DNA from: Tieghemiomyces parasiticus
Lineage: Eukaryota > Kickxellomycota > Dimargaritomycetes > Dimargaritales > Dimargaritaceae
Assembly (NCBI GenBank): GCA_027575765.1
Contig: JANBPT010000075.1
Span: 1-64,000 of the forward strand
DNA: 64,000 nt
Direction of reading: 5' to 3'
The position numbers and the translations under genes were made by a program. Each line of letters opens with the position of its first letter. Positions within the stretch are counted from its first letter, which is position 1. Under the pieces are notes generated by a model. It saw only the letters and a list, made by a program, of their open reading frames with translations, was not told where the DNA came from and did not search any database. Positions 32,861-43,622 of the stretch are shown here, one piece after another.

Positions 32861-34592
32861 TTATTGCGCAGCGGGTGGGCCGGCCGTCCGGGAGGACGAC
32901 GCCGCCGCCGCCACCAACGGCTTGGTGCAGTCGTGCTTGCAGATGGGACATAGGCGACAGCACTTGATAAGCCACAGGTCAATGCAGTCCTGGTGGAACA
33001 CGTGGTGACAGTGGAGCTGGCGGACGTACTCGTTGGTAAGGAAGGTGTCGCAGCAAATCGCGCAGCGCGGGGTGTCCTCCGCGATGGAAGTCCCCTCTCC
33101 TGTAATTGTGGCCGACCGCGCCTGCCGGGCACCAAAGCGGGAGATGACATGGCCGAGCCAAGTGTCCTGGGCTGACTCGGGACCGCCCGACCGCGCGGAG
33201 GCGCCGGTCGCGATGGGCGAGCCGATACCGTCGAGGCCGGGCGTGTGGGACTGGCCGCCCATCGCAAGGCCCACCAGGGAGCCGTGGCGTTCGAGCGTAT
33301 TCTGCCAGTTACGTAGGAGATTGCGTCGGTTCTTCTCGTTGACCAGGTAGACCCGCATGGACTTGAGGTCCTTTTTCTCTAGTGGGGGCTCGGTAGGCCG
33401 GCTTTGAGCCGAGAAGAACGATGTCACGCAGTCGCCGCGGTGGACGTTGCGGCTGATCATAAAGGCATGCTGCTGGTCTGGAGGATCGGACACGGATTGC
33501 TCGAGGGCAATACTCACCCGGCGCCGGGCGGCCACTTTCTTGGCCTGTAAAAGGTGGGAGCGGTAGCACAAGATGCAGACCACGACTGGTGAAGGGTAGG
33601 TAGGGAAGGGGAGGGCAGGGTGGATCGGGTCAGGTCGGATCGAGACGGCGACAGCTGGCGAATTTGGGTGCTTCGCAACGGGCCCAGACCGGTCCGTCAC
33701 GAAGGACCCCTCTGTCGGCGTAAGCTGAACTCTGGACTTACCTGCCACCAAACCCACGACGCTTCCCACAACAGCGGCTATAATGACGGTGGAATTGGGC
33801 GAATCGGAAGAGCGTGCGACGGACTGGCCAGATTGCCTGGCCGCGTTCGGCAGTACGTTGGCCCGCAAGTAGACCTGAGGGACGAGGGTGGTGGTGTTCC
33901 AGGTGGCGGCGGCCAGGGCCTGGATGGCGCGCTGACTGAACATATCGACGGCCGACGTGCTGCCCGTAAAGCCCGGCACGGTGACCAGGAGACTGTCGAG
34001 GATGGTTCCGAGCGTTGTGCTGGTCACGGCCGTGGGCAGGCCGGTACCTTGCCCGATTGTCTCGGCGCTCGGCGGGGCGGTGGCCACACCATCCGTATAG
34101 GCCAGCACCAAGGTCACATTGCGGTTCGCCGTGCCGGTAAGCGAGCTGGACGCGGCATCGGTGTGCAGGAGGGCCAAGCTAGATACGGACGGGGCATCGG
34201 CTGAGTGCGCTGGCCCAAAGCAGTCCGCGTAATGGCAGAGGTTACCCTAGGTGGCGCGGCGGTGGGTTATGTGGAAAGGAGAGGGCACAGTTAGACGGCG
34301 GCGAAGGGTGAGGGGAGCCGAGCCTTACCCTGGGAAGTCCGGGTGGTATGAGTGTTGACCTGGGAATGGGACGTACCTGGAAGACAATGGTGTCGCTGGG
34401 CGCATGTGGGCCGTAATAACCAAGTAGGGCGCCCGTGCCTAAATTCAGCGTGGTGAGATTGCGCACCACCTCCAAGGTGGTGGCCCTGGCCAGGACGATG
34501 TCCACCGCAACGGAGGCGATGTATGCACGCCCAAAGCTCCGGGTGGTCCAAGGGACCAAGGCCCCCAGGACGAGGACGGCAATTCGCCACAT
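32861..34592 (-). CDS. PA-TM-RING-type membrane E3 ubiquitin ligase, 3 exons
   Basis: Exons on the minus strand are 34592-34377, 34246-33742 and 33585-32861. They join in frame to 481 residues. Donors are GTACGT and GTAAGT; acceptors are CACCTAG and TTCACCAG. Residues 1-21 (MWRIAVLVLGALVPWTTRSFG) form a signal peptide. A luminal region of about 200 residues with several Asn-x-Thr sequons takes the place of a protease-associated domain. A membrane helix near 228-250 crosses the second junction (TVIIAAVVGSVVGLV, then VVVCILCY). The cytosolic part has a basic patch, then a C3H2C3 RING near 412-456 (CAICCDTF, LHCHHVFHQDCIDLW, CPICKHDC). Proteins of this plan sit in endosomal or secretory membranes and ubiquitinate cargo. 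The PA assignment of the luminal part is by position, not clear similarity. Confidence 0.82.
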
Positions 34593-36252
34593 GCGGGGGA
34601 CCGGGGTCAACTGGAAGGCCTTCTGGCTCCCCGAAGGATAGAGTGTGGCACTGGTTAGCCAGCCAAACGGAGGCGGGAGGTGTCAGAGCGTCCGACTCTG
34701 CGGTCCGTAGTGACGGAGCTAGGAGCGTTAAGACGGGTGGGGGTGAAAAGGTACCGCGCAGGACAGCCTCTGTAATGGCACCAAATAGCCCTTGCAGATG
34801 CGAAAGGGCTGATACGTGCAGGAAGCAGGGGAGGCGGAAAGGCCAGGAAGGTTTGGAATATTGGCGTTCAGTATTTTGGAGATATAGGACAAGGGATGGG
34901 TACAAATTGATAATGGCAGTAAGGAACCAGTCGCGGGGCGTCGGGGCCAGGGCCAGGGCCGAGCCGTACCGTATTTAAAAGCTCGGCGACCAGGCCAGCG
35001 TGGGCCGGCCCAGTGTAGGTGAGGGTGCGGTGGTGGTAACGGACGATCCATGTATACAAGGACCGCAGTGTTGTCGACGAAAAAAATCATAGCCCGCTGT
35101 GGGAGGGGAGTTGGCCGACTCCTAATTGGGGTAGTGGCCAGGACATCGCACCAGTCACCCCCCGCTCGTCCACAACTTGGTGGTCCGGCTGCGTCGAAGA
35201 AGGGCGTGGACCAAGATGAGGTGGAGGTGAGAGGACGATCCACCGCAACGCACGATTGCCCGCCTTCCATAACCTAATCTGGACCCCTCCCACCTCCACC
35301 TTTCCTGACCACCGCCAGCCTCGCCAACGCCATTTGCCGATGGTTAATTTATATCAGGAAAAAAATCTTGTGATGGGACTGCAGCGTTTCCCGGAAAGCT
35401 AGCAGGCGTGCGACGCGGCCAGCGGCTGACCTTGGGCCACCATCAGGCCTATTGACGGTGGGGGGGGGGGGTTGCCGCGAAGACGGGCGATCCTGTAGAT
35501 GCGGGGGTGGATCGATTATGTTGGGCAGCCATTAGCAGCTTCCTCGGCCGTATGAGGCGGATCCAGGTACCCTGCAAAGCCACCGGCCGCTCTTGCTCGG
35601 AGCGAGCAAGTATCTGATGACGACCAAGTGCCAGGGTATGGTTGTGAGCAGAACGCGGCTACCCGTGCGTCGGCGATCCGATCCCTCCACTCGGGGGCCT
35701 GGCCCGGTTCTATATCGCATTGGCTCCGAGCCTCCACGGGGCTGCCCTCCGATGGGCACCTTGCCGTTCGGCCTGCGGGCCCCTTTCGTCCCCATGTGGC
35801 CGCCAATGCTGGCGTCATGGCACGCTTGGCCGTTAAGAAACCCGCGCCGGCTTGCCATGCAACAAAGGCCCCACGCCTTGCCTAAACGGGCCGCGCGGTG
35901 CGTGACTAGGCCTGCGTGCGGTCTCTCCTCTCGCCTTGCTTACTCCACATGCCGCCGCCAGTGGAGAACCGCCGTCGCTTCGGTCCACAATTTTTTCTTT
36001 TTCTTTTTTTTCCCCTCGTCACTACACACCCTCGGTTTAGACGCGCTAGCCATTGCTGGTACCGGAATTCGCCGTCCGACCAACACCGCCCACACCAACC
36101 TGCACCCTCGACGCTGCGTAGACACACCCCTTCACTACACACACACCTCAGACCCATTAGTCAACCACATTTCCTCTTACATTTTTCCCCTTCTCTCACC
36201 ACGGCCGGCACCATTCTCGCTACTCGCACCCACCACCACCCCTCCATTGACC
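34593..36252. other. Upstream region of the PA-TM-RING gene and the 1177-residue orphan
   Basis: Divergent 1.7 kb gap with G-runs near 35460-35470 and a T-rich run near 35993-36012. The orphan's frame stays open upstream from 36252 to 35593, but that part is compositionally like a leader, with a run of Phe codons from the T-tract. Confidence 0.4.
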
Positions 36253-39200
36253 ATGTCGACCGTGCCCGAATTCACCCTGGACACTCAGTCGATCCTCCAG
36301 GGCCTGGAGAGTATCAAGCAACACCTGAGCATGGCCGACAAGCCGCCCAAACCCACCACCAAGCCCATCTCCAAGTCCAAGGGCCCGCGTTCCAAACTGT
36401 TCCCCGGCGCCAGTGCCACGGCCTCGCCCACTTGCTCGTCCCCGGCCCTCGACGGCTCGGTCCAATTCGAAACTCCCCTGGGCTCGCTCGCGTCCAGCCG
36501 GTCGGCCACCCCGGCGCCGCGTGCCGCGGGACCCCGTTCGCCGCCCACCACTGACAACTGTGCTTGTGCCCCCACCCCGGCCATGCCCGCGATCAGCCTG
36601 GCCTCCGAAATCGCCCAGCAGTCCCTCATTCTAGCCAACCGGGCCCAGGCCCCCGCCGGCGTCGACCTCGATCAGATCGACTTTATGCATTACCCGCCGA
36701 TCGCCGCCCTGCGCATCGATACCAACCAGTTGGTCAAAGAGATGAGCCGCTTCCGGGCTTGTGACGAGGACGGCATGACCTGTTACTTTTGCCGCGATTG
36801 GGCGCAGTGGGTGTACCGCAAGACCATTCTGCCTCGCGGCGACGGCAGTGACGGCGGCTCCCACTCGGCCGCTGCCGGGTGGTCGTCCAACGGCAAGAAT
36901 GCGCATAAGAAGCACAAGAAGGGATCCGGTGGTGGTAAGAAGAAGCAGCAGCAGCGGCCCCGCGTGGAGACCGAGACCCAACCGGCCGAGGTCGGGTCGG
37001 GTGAATCGTCGTCCCTCGTCAACCCACGCGACTGCATCCCTACTGCGGTGGAACTGATGGAGAAGTTGCGCAAATTCATGGCCGAGACCGTGGCCGAGCA
37101 TCAGCGCGACCTGGCCGCCGGCAAGCCGCGCCCCCCGCCCCGTCCGGCGTCCCCCGTCCCGACGCCTCGCGAGGATCCCCGGACCAAGGTCAAGGGTAAG
37201 GGTCGGGCCACCAAGGCTGCGCCGCCCCCGGCCCCAGCCGCCGAAACCTCGCCCGCCGACGGGTACGGCAACCTTGTGAGTGCAATCACGGACCGCGTCG
37301 TCGCCTGGTACTCGGCCGTGACCTTCCCCCTCGAGGATGAATACGAAGACATGGCCTTTGACCAGGTCATCAAATTGTTCCCCTTTGAGGATACGGAGGA
37401 CCCCAATGACCCAGCCCTGCTCCTCCCGGCACTCAACTTCACTCGTACCGCGGTTACCCTCCCCAGCGAGCGCTTCCCATTGCTGGGTAATATCACCTCC
37501 GAGCTCATCTCCACCCACACCTATCCCGCCTGCCAGCACAACGCAACCGACCACCCGGGCCCCTCCGAACTGGAAAAGCAGCGCGTGCTCTTCAACGAGG
37601 CCATCATTAAGCCCCGTGAGGACTGCCGCCAGAGCTTCTTCACCGAGATGAACCCAGTCTGGCAGATCACCTACCTGCTCATCCGTAGCGTCCAACGAAT
37701 CGAGGCTATGCGCGTTCGCCTGCTAGAAAAGGGCTGTACCAGTACCCAGGAGGCCTTCCACAAGGCCCACCAGATGATCGCCACGCCATTTGGCGAGTAC
37801 TGGTCGACAGCCCTTGAGACCCTACGACGGTCGTCAGGGGCGAAACGCGGGGGTAATCGTAAACGCAACGCCGCCACAGATACCCAGGGCCTGACTCTCG
37901 AGCAGGTCGACACAGTGTTCACCAACTACCTGACCAATCTTCGGGACATCAGCCGGAGCTGGTGCACGTCCTTCCTGGACAATTACTATGGCGTGGCCCG
38001 CGATTTTGTGAGCGAATTCGAATCTATTCTGTGCGAGTGTCTAGACATGTGTCAGAAACGTCTGATTTCGCTGCGCCAGTTCCCACGCCCACCAGCCCCC
38101 AGTAGCGACCACGGAAACGAGGGTGACCAGGGCGAGAACGCGACAGATGCGGCCGAGGGCGAGGACGGTGCGCCTGCGGAGGAGCTGCCCGACTTTGCCC
38201 TGCGCGACCTCGAGCCCCTGCGCCAGGCCGCCCTGGCCGCGGTGGCCCGTCTCCAGCCGAAACTGGAGAGCAACATTGAACGCATCCACCGGACAGTGGC
38301 CGAGCAGAACGACAAGATCTACGCGGAACTGACCGCCCTCGGTGAGGCGTGGACTCGCGACTCGCCCCCGACCGTGGCAGGCCGCCTGGCTCTAGCCACC
38401 AAGAAGGAGTTTCGGCAGCGCCTGCGCGCCGTTGAGCAGCGCCAGCAACAGGACGTGATCGGCTGGTCCATCGCGGCCATGGAGACCTTACTGACCGCTG
38501 AGGATCTGGCCGAGGTATGTATTGACTGTCTAGGCTTTCTGACCGCCGAGGCCGAGCAGCTGGAGCAGGCCGTAATCCGGGCCTTCGTACACAAGTGGCA
38601 CGCCACCACCAGTCACTTTCTCATGGATCGCCAGGATATTATGGACGACTTTTGTGAGGGCCTGTTGACAGGGCGGGAGGAGTTGGCCGGAATCGTCGGT
38701 AAACTGCTCCTGAAAGAGGCCTGGCGTATCTTGGAGAGCAACATTTCCAAGGAGCGCGAGCGGAAGCTATTGGAGCAGTTTGACGAAAAGCCGCCAGCGT
38801 CAGCGACGACCAAGTCGGGTAAGGACGCTGGGCGGGGCGCACCCAAGGCGTCCAAAGCTGCTGCGGCGTCTAAGGCGGCAGCCCCGGCGCCCAAGGCCAC
38901 ATTACCTGCCCCTAAGCCCCAGCCGACTGCTGCATCGGCCTCGACGCCCTCCCAGGTGACCGTGCGCCCGGTCGCGGGTCGACCATCACCCCCAACCCCT
39001 GCTGGAGCTTCGGCCACACGGGCATCCATAATCAAGTCTGCCGCTCTGGCGAAGCCATCGCCTCGGCCACCTTCGACGGGACCGGCTGCAACTACTACAA
39101 ATGCACCGGCCGTCTCCGCCACTGCCGCTGCCCTAACGCCGCCTGCTGCCTCGGCCGTGACTACCCCCAATTCCGCGGCCGTGACTACCTCCACCAAACC

Positions 39201-39786
39201 CGCGGCATCGACAGGGACCCCAGCCCCAGCCTTGGAGCCTAAACCAAAGGCGACACCAGTACTAACACACGCTCCCGCATCCGCACCACCCCTGGCTGAC
39301 CCCACTGGACCGCTAAGCCCCGCTGTTCTTGACACAATGAAGGCGCAGGTGGAAAGGTGGACAAAGCAGGAGGTGGCGGACGCCCTGCTGGCCTTGATCC
39401 CCGAGCGGGTCGAAATGATGGTGCGCCTACGTGATATGGAAACCCAGTTGGGCCAGGCGCAGCTGCGGCAGGGCGAGCTGGTCCAGGCCCTGCAGGTGGC
39501 CGATGCCTGCCTGAAGCAGCAGCAGCAGCGCTACGAGTGGCAGTTGTCTCAATTACAGCCTTTTGGTCCCCTATCCGGCCGCGCTGGGCCCGCCCCGGGC
39601 CTCTCCCTAGGGTACCCGCCTTACCATGACGGTAGGGCTGACGACAGTGGTCTGGGCCACGCCTGGTCGGGCGCGTACCCAACGGGCGGGGACACCGGGT
39701 TCGGTTTCCCGGTCGGCGAGTCATCTAGAGAATCGGCCACCGCAACTAGCGGACCGCCAGCCGACGTACCGGCCTCTCTGTCGTGA
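36253..39786 (+). CDS. Unrecognised 1177-residue protein with C-terminal coiled coil
   Basis: A long single exon; the ATG at 36253 has context TGACCATGT. I do not recognise a family. Residues 1-110 are Pro/Ser/Lys-rich. A short Cys-containing element (RACDEDGMTCYFCRDWAQW) lies near 167-185, followed by a basic Gly/Lys/Gln linker (NAHKKHKKGSGGGKKKQQQ). Residues about 330-840 look folded and helical (LISTHTYPACQHNATD, FFTEMNPVWQITYLLIRSVQ, TALETLRRSSG, WCTSFLDNYYGVARDFVSEF, TAEDLAEVCIDCLGFLTAEA). Residues about 846-1020 are an Ala/Pro/Lys/Thr-rich, histone-H1-like disordered stretch. Residues about 1023-1100 are heptad-rich (MKAQVERWTKQEVADALLAL, MVRLRDMETQLGQAQLRQGE), consistent with a coiled coil. 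No signal peptide or membrane segment is seen. The expressed start could be upstream, because the frame stays open. Confidence 0.72.
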   Translation: MSTVPEFTLDTQSILQGLESIKQHLSMADKPPKPTTKPISKSKGPRSKLFPGASATASPTCSSPALDGSVQFETPLGSLASSRSATPAPRAAGPRSPPTTDNCACAPTPAMPAISLASEIAQQSLILANRAQAPAGVDLDQIDFMHYPPIAALRIDTNQLVKEMSRFRACDEDGMTCYFCRDWAQWVYRKTILPRGDGSDGGSHSAAAGWSSNGKNAHKKHKKGSGGGKKKQQQRPRVETETQPAEVGSGESSSLVNPRDCIPTAVELMEKLRKFMAETVAEHQRDLAAGKPRPPPRPASPVPTPREDPRTKVKGKGRATKAAPPPAPAAETSPADGYGNLVSAITDRVVAWYSAVTFPLEDEYEDMAFDQVIKLFPFEDTEDPNDPALLLPALNFTRTAVTLPSERFPLLGNITSELISTHTYPACQHNATDHPGPSELEKQRVLFNEAIIKPREDCRQSFFTEMNPVWQITYLLIRSVQRIEAMRVRLLEKGCTSTQEAFHKAHQMIATPFGEYWSTALETLRRSSGAKRGGNRKRNAATDTQGLTLEQVDTVFTNYLTNLRDISRSWCTSFLDNYYGVARDFVSEFESILCECLDMCQKRLISLRQFPRPPAPSSDHGNEGDQGENATDAAEGEDGAPAEELPDFALRDLEPLRQAALAAVARLQPKLESNIERIHRTVAEQNDKIYAELTALGEAWTRDSPPTVAGRLALATKKEFRQRLRAVEQRQQQDVIGWSIAAMETLLTAEDLAEVCIDCLGFLTAEAEQLEQAVIRAFVHKWHATTSHFLMDRQDIMDDFCEGLLTGREELAGIVGKLLLKEAWRILESNISKERERKLLEQFDEKPPASATTKSGKDAGRGAPKASKAAAASKAAAPAPKATLPAPKPQPTAASASTPSQVTVRPVAGRPSPPTPAGASATRASIIKSAALAKPSPRPPSTGPAATTTNAPAVSATAAALTPPAASAVTTPNSAAVTTSTKPAASTGTPAPALEPKPKATPVLTHAPASAPPLADPTGPLSPAVLDTMKAQVERWTKQEVADALLALIPERVEMMVRLRDMETQLGQAQLRQGELVQALQVADACLKQQQQRYEWQLSQLQPFGPLSGRAGPAPGLSLGYPPYHDGRADDSGLGHAWSGAYPTGGDTGFGFPVGESSRESATATSGPPADVPASLS

Positions 39787-40661
39787 TTAGAGGGATTCCG
39801 TAGGGGTGAGTGAGGGGGGGTAGACGACGGGGGTTGCAGCCTGTATAAGAATTATATTGGCTTGCACGGGGCGGTGGCGGGGTCTGAGAAATAAAGGCAA
39901 CGGGCTTGGGTATACCCCTCCCGCCAAAAGAAGAGCAGTATCCGATTTTTGGGCGGTGAAGGCATGTACAATTGGGTAAATCCTAGGGAACTTATTTTTG
40001 AGATGTTAAAATAATTTACTTCTCTTCTCTGTCATCAAGCATCGAGATCAAGCCGGACCGCCTGGAATATAGATCCTGGTCATACAAGTTTTAGAAGTGT
40101 GCTAGATTTCGCTTTTACTTTACTAAAATCGGCATCCATTTGGCCCATCTGTCAGTTGAGCCACCGCTCCATGGGAAGAAAACAGTCAGTTACAATTGGG
40201 TGGGATACTTCTGATGGCCCCAGGCTAGGACTAGGACGATATCAGTTATCTAAATCAGATTATTGTCTAGTGGCTTAAGATCGTCTGGGATCATATGCTG
40301 GATCTAGGACAAACAGCAGCCACGAAGATGTGGTTAAGGCGCTCTCAGCCTAGTTCAGTGGCCAAATAAACACGTATCTTATTTGCTTCGGCTGGTCCTG
40401 AATTTCTCTGCTGCCGGTGACTGGGGAGTGCATTGAATGCATCCACATCATGCGTAACCGCCAAAATCCCGATCCTCGTTACTGGTTGCTTTATTGATAG
40501 CGTCATAAGCCAAGATGGGTGCAAGGTGAGTGGAGTGTGAGTTCAAGTGCATTGAAGTAATCGTGGTGGGTAGTAGATATCAAGGACGACAAGAAATGTG
40601 CGAGAGCAACGGAACGGTCAACTGGGCAATGCCGTAAAGATGGGAGTACCAGTCTCGCCTC
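39787..40661. other. Convergent 3' flanks
   Basis: Spacer between the orphan gene and the CAP gene; marked drop in G+C after about 39940. No gene is seen. Confidence 0.4.
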
Positions 40662-41426
40662 TTACAGGGCTGCAAAAACCTGGGTCCAATACTTGCCGAC
40701 GCGGTAGGTGGCGGTGTGGGTGCTCTTGGCGCTCAGAATGTTGGCGCGGTGGCCAGGCGAGTTCATCCAGGAGTTCATGACATCGTCCTCGTTCTTCTGG
40801 CCTTCGGCCACATTCTCGGCAACGTACGACCAGCGTACGCCTAGGTTCGAGAGACGCTTACCGACGTCGCCTTCCGGGTTGCTGTGGGTCATCGTCTGGG
40901 AATTCGACTGGTACTGGCACTGGGACTGGGCCGCTTGCTCCAGATCGGAACTGTACTGCAAAGTAGACAGGCCGCTCTGACCACGCTGGGTGTTGACTAG
41001 GTCGAGCATCTTGGACTGATCGACCGCCCCGCCCCCGTTACCCTGGTCCTTACCACGCTGGTTAGACTGGCTGCCGTCGTTCTGGCCGCCATGGTGATTA
41101 GCTAGACTGCTTTCGCCTTGGTTACCACGGTGGTTAGAAAAGCCGCCTTCATCTTGGCCGCCACGGTGGTCAGAAAAGCCGCCTTCATCTTGGCCGCCAC
41201 GGTGGTTAGAAAAGCCGCCTTCATCTTGGCCACCAAGTTGATTGGAAAAGCCGCTTTCGTCTTGGCCACCACGGTGGCTCTGCAGGCGTTGGGTACTCGG
41301 GATCCCGAAATTCATACCGTCAATGGACGGCCATCCAATTTCACGAGCGCCCAGGGAATCGGCTGGCTTAGCCGTGGAACCAGCCACGGCGAGACCGAGC
41401 ACGGAGAGGCAGAATAGGAGCTTCAT
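40662..41426 (-). CDS. Secreted CAP/SCP (PR-1-like) protein with 12-residue tandem repeats
   Basis: A single-exon gene for 254 residues. The signal peptide is MKLLFCLSVLGLAVAGSTA. Residues about 51-122 hold six copies of a 12-residue unit, best form HRGGQDEGGFSN; the first four copies are nearly identical and the last two are degraded. The CAP domain fills about 138-254: MLDLVNTQRGQSGLSTLQYS, LEQAAQSQCQYQ, THSNPEGDVGKRLSNLG, VAENVAEGQKNEDDVMNSWM, SPGHRANIL and a final YWTQVFA. The MTHS His, AEN Glu and GHR His are the usual cavity residues. CAP proteins of fungi are secreted and many bind sterols or lipids; several act in host interaction. The stretch between GHRANIL and YWTQVF is shorter than usual. 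A TATA box lies about 190 bases upstream. Confidence 0.88.
   Translation of the reverse strand: MKLLFCLSVLGLAVAGSTAKPADSLGAREIGWPSIDGMNFGIPSTQRLQSHRGGQDESGFSNQLGGQDEGGFSNHRGGQDEGGFSDHRGGQDEGGFSNHRGNQGESSLANHHGGQNDGSQSNQRGKDQGNGGGAVDQSKMLDLVNTQRGQSGLSTLQYSSDLEQAAQSQCQYQSNSQTMTHSNPEGDVGKRLSNLGVRWSYVAENVAEGQKNEDDVMNSWMNSPGHRANILSAKSTHTATYRVGKYWTQVFAAL
41061..41276 (-). repeat. 36-nt coding minisatellite in the CAP gene
   Basis: Six tandem units of 36 nt, each encoding 12 residues. Units 2-4 are almost identical in DNA; the units at the two ends have drifted. The unit length is a multiple of three, so copy-number change would keep the reading frame. Confidence 0.85.
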
Positions 41427-43622
41427 GGTTGCTAGGAAGGTAGGCGGGGCAGAGTAACTAGAAAGAGATCAGAACGTTAACTAACAGAAGAAACGACAGT
41501 ATAAATAAGCAGGCAGCGTGAACCAGCAGGCTATGCTTGTAAGGGCGAGTGCGGGGGGAGATAGAGTGAAGTGGGTTGTGATGACAGGGTGTGGAAGGGA
41601 AACCCGGTTGGGGTATTTATATTTACCTTACTGGTCAGGATGACATGTAGAGCGTCAAGGGCGGGAGACAGTGGTGGATGGCGGTTTGGAAAGCTTTCAA
41701 TTACCCCGTGTCGCCCGGTTAACTCCGCTGGTCACTCGTACAAAACAGGTAGGGACAGTGCAGTCGTCACTGGATCTGTGTTTCGGCGACCATTACACTC
41801 GGGACTAGGGGTCATGATGTTGGTTGTCTATTACCACCGGGAACGAAAGACAGGTGAGGCTGACAGGGTGCTGGCTCAAGGAATCAAGAAAGGAAGCCAG
41901 TGGGGGAGGGAGAGGAGGCGGATGGACTGCAGGTGGGTTAATAGATCAGCCTACAGCACGACGGATTAAGAAGGAGCCAGGAGGATGGTGAATCGTTGCG
42001 AGCTGAAGACAAAGTAGCTATGTGGGGGTCAGAGGTATGGTCTAATGGCAGGGCAGGTGAAGCGGCGGGTCACCCATCATGCATCAGTCGCTAAATGGGG
42101 TGAAGGGAAAGGAGAAAGTAAGATGAAGGAGGGTACGTATTGTATATTTGACGAAGGGTGGCTTGCAGGACGAGCAGGAAAGGCTTCTACTAGATCCCCG
42201 CCATGCATAGCGGCCAGGTCCCCGGTCTTTGCTAAAAGGTTCACGGGCGTCATACTGCGACGAATGCCCGTCCCAGTCTGAGGTTTTAAGGAGAGCCCTG
42301 AATGTCGAGGATTTCTAAGGATTAGAGGCTGATACCGTCGAAAGTGCAGACAAGGTGGCGAATATGGGATACTTTTCAGGAGAAGGCAGAGGCCAAGGGG
42401 AGAGGGGTCATGTATGTTGCGAGAACCCGGTGGCATGATCTCCGTCAGCGCACAAAGATAATCAAGTTCAGACGGGAACTAAAAGTGGCCAGGGGACGAT
42501 GAGGAGGGTGGAAAGTTGAGGCCTAGGGGTGTACGTTCAGCAGCCCTTGCTAACTCCGTTACCATTATCTAACATCTGTGGTAGACCTGGGTAACCATGC
42601 GAGGGAAATCAGCATCGCAGAGATTAGGGATGCGCGAAGTTCTCATTTAACATGCACGCAAATAAGCCTCTACTGGACAGGTAGGAGAAGGGAGGGTGCG
42701 GAGGGCGTGGCGCCCAGACGAACCAAGAACGACATTGACCAAGGCAATACGTGGAATTGTGGCAACGTGAAGGCGCCATTGGGTCGGGGTGTGTCATTAT
42801 ATGGTTCCGATTTCGATCGCGTAGCCTTAAGTATAGTAGATGGACTGTCCGCCATATGATGTCTAAATGGTTTCTTGGTTGAGGCAAGCGTGCTATTGAA
42901 GGAAAGGGCTGCCAAACCACTCAGATCGGGTGGCTCCCCACAGCCATTGTATGTGGAGAAGGGCCCTGGTAACTCTATGGATAAAGACCAGTCGCGCACT
43001 TCATTTACATGACCGGTGTCCATACATGTGCGGTTGCTGGGACCTAATATCGACCGCTGGTAATAGACGATTGGATACTTGATGGTCTAAAAGCGCCCCA
43101 GCGGAAGCTCGGCGAACTTAAAGTAGAGACTGAGGATGATAGGGCCTGGCTTCCTTTCTACAGTTAATTATCCGCCAAAAACACGAATCCGTAGAATACC
43201 AGATTTTATGGGCGAGTAATATCCAAGTCTTTATCCATGGTTGTCCTTCGTTATCATCCGGCATGCTCGCTAATAACATCTCACACCCGAGGTCGCATAC
43301 TGGCTCAGTGCATTTTTATACTTTGCATTTTCCTCGACCATAGAATGAGGGATAATAGCGAGCATGCCTCCACATTTACTAGCCAGTTAAACGTATTGAA
43401 CATGCAGCGTTATGTACACGTAGGACACTGACCATGAACGGAAGTTTGGCAAAATTTGCAGTAAAAATGTATGTAACCTATGTGGCTTTATTTTTTTATA
43501 TATCCGCAAACCGATCTACTCGGCTCTTCAAGGTGTTGTACAAAGGGTGGATGATGGAGAGTGGAGGAAATGGCGACCAAAGTATACACTGTTGACTCGG
43601 TTCATTTACAGCCAAAGAGGTT
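41427..43622. other. Gene-poor region, 2.2 kb
   Basis: It contains the CAP promoter at its left side. The rest is A/T-richer than the left part of the window, with overlapping short frames on both strands and no recognised motif. Confidence 0.4.
41614..41621 (-). promoter_or_regulatory. TATA box of the CAP gene
   Basis: The minus strand reads TATAAATA about 190 bases before the start codon at 41426. Position and match are good for a regulated secreted-protein gene; this is a prediction. Confidence 0.5.

Noticed and set aside
36631..37695. 354-codon minus-strand frame inside the 1177-residue orphan
   Set aside because: Composition is the mirror of the plus-strand GC-rich codons. The plus frame is three times longer, has a good start and looks folded.
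38613..39335. 240-codon Ala/Gly/Val-rich minus-strand frame
   Set aside because: It is the antisense shadow of the Ala/Pro/Lys/Thr-rich linker of the orphan gene.
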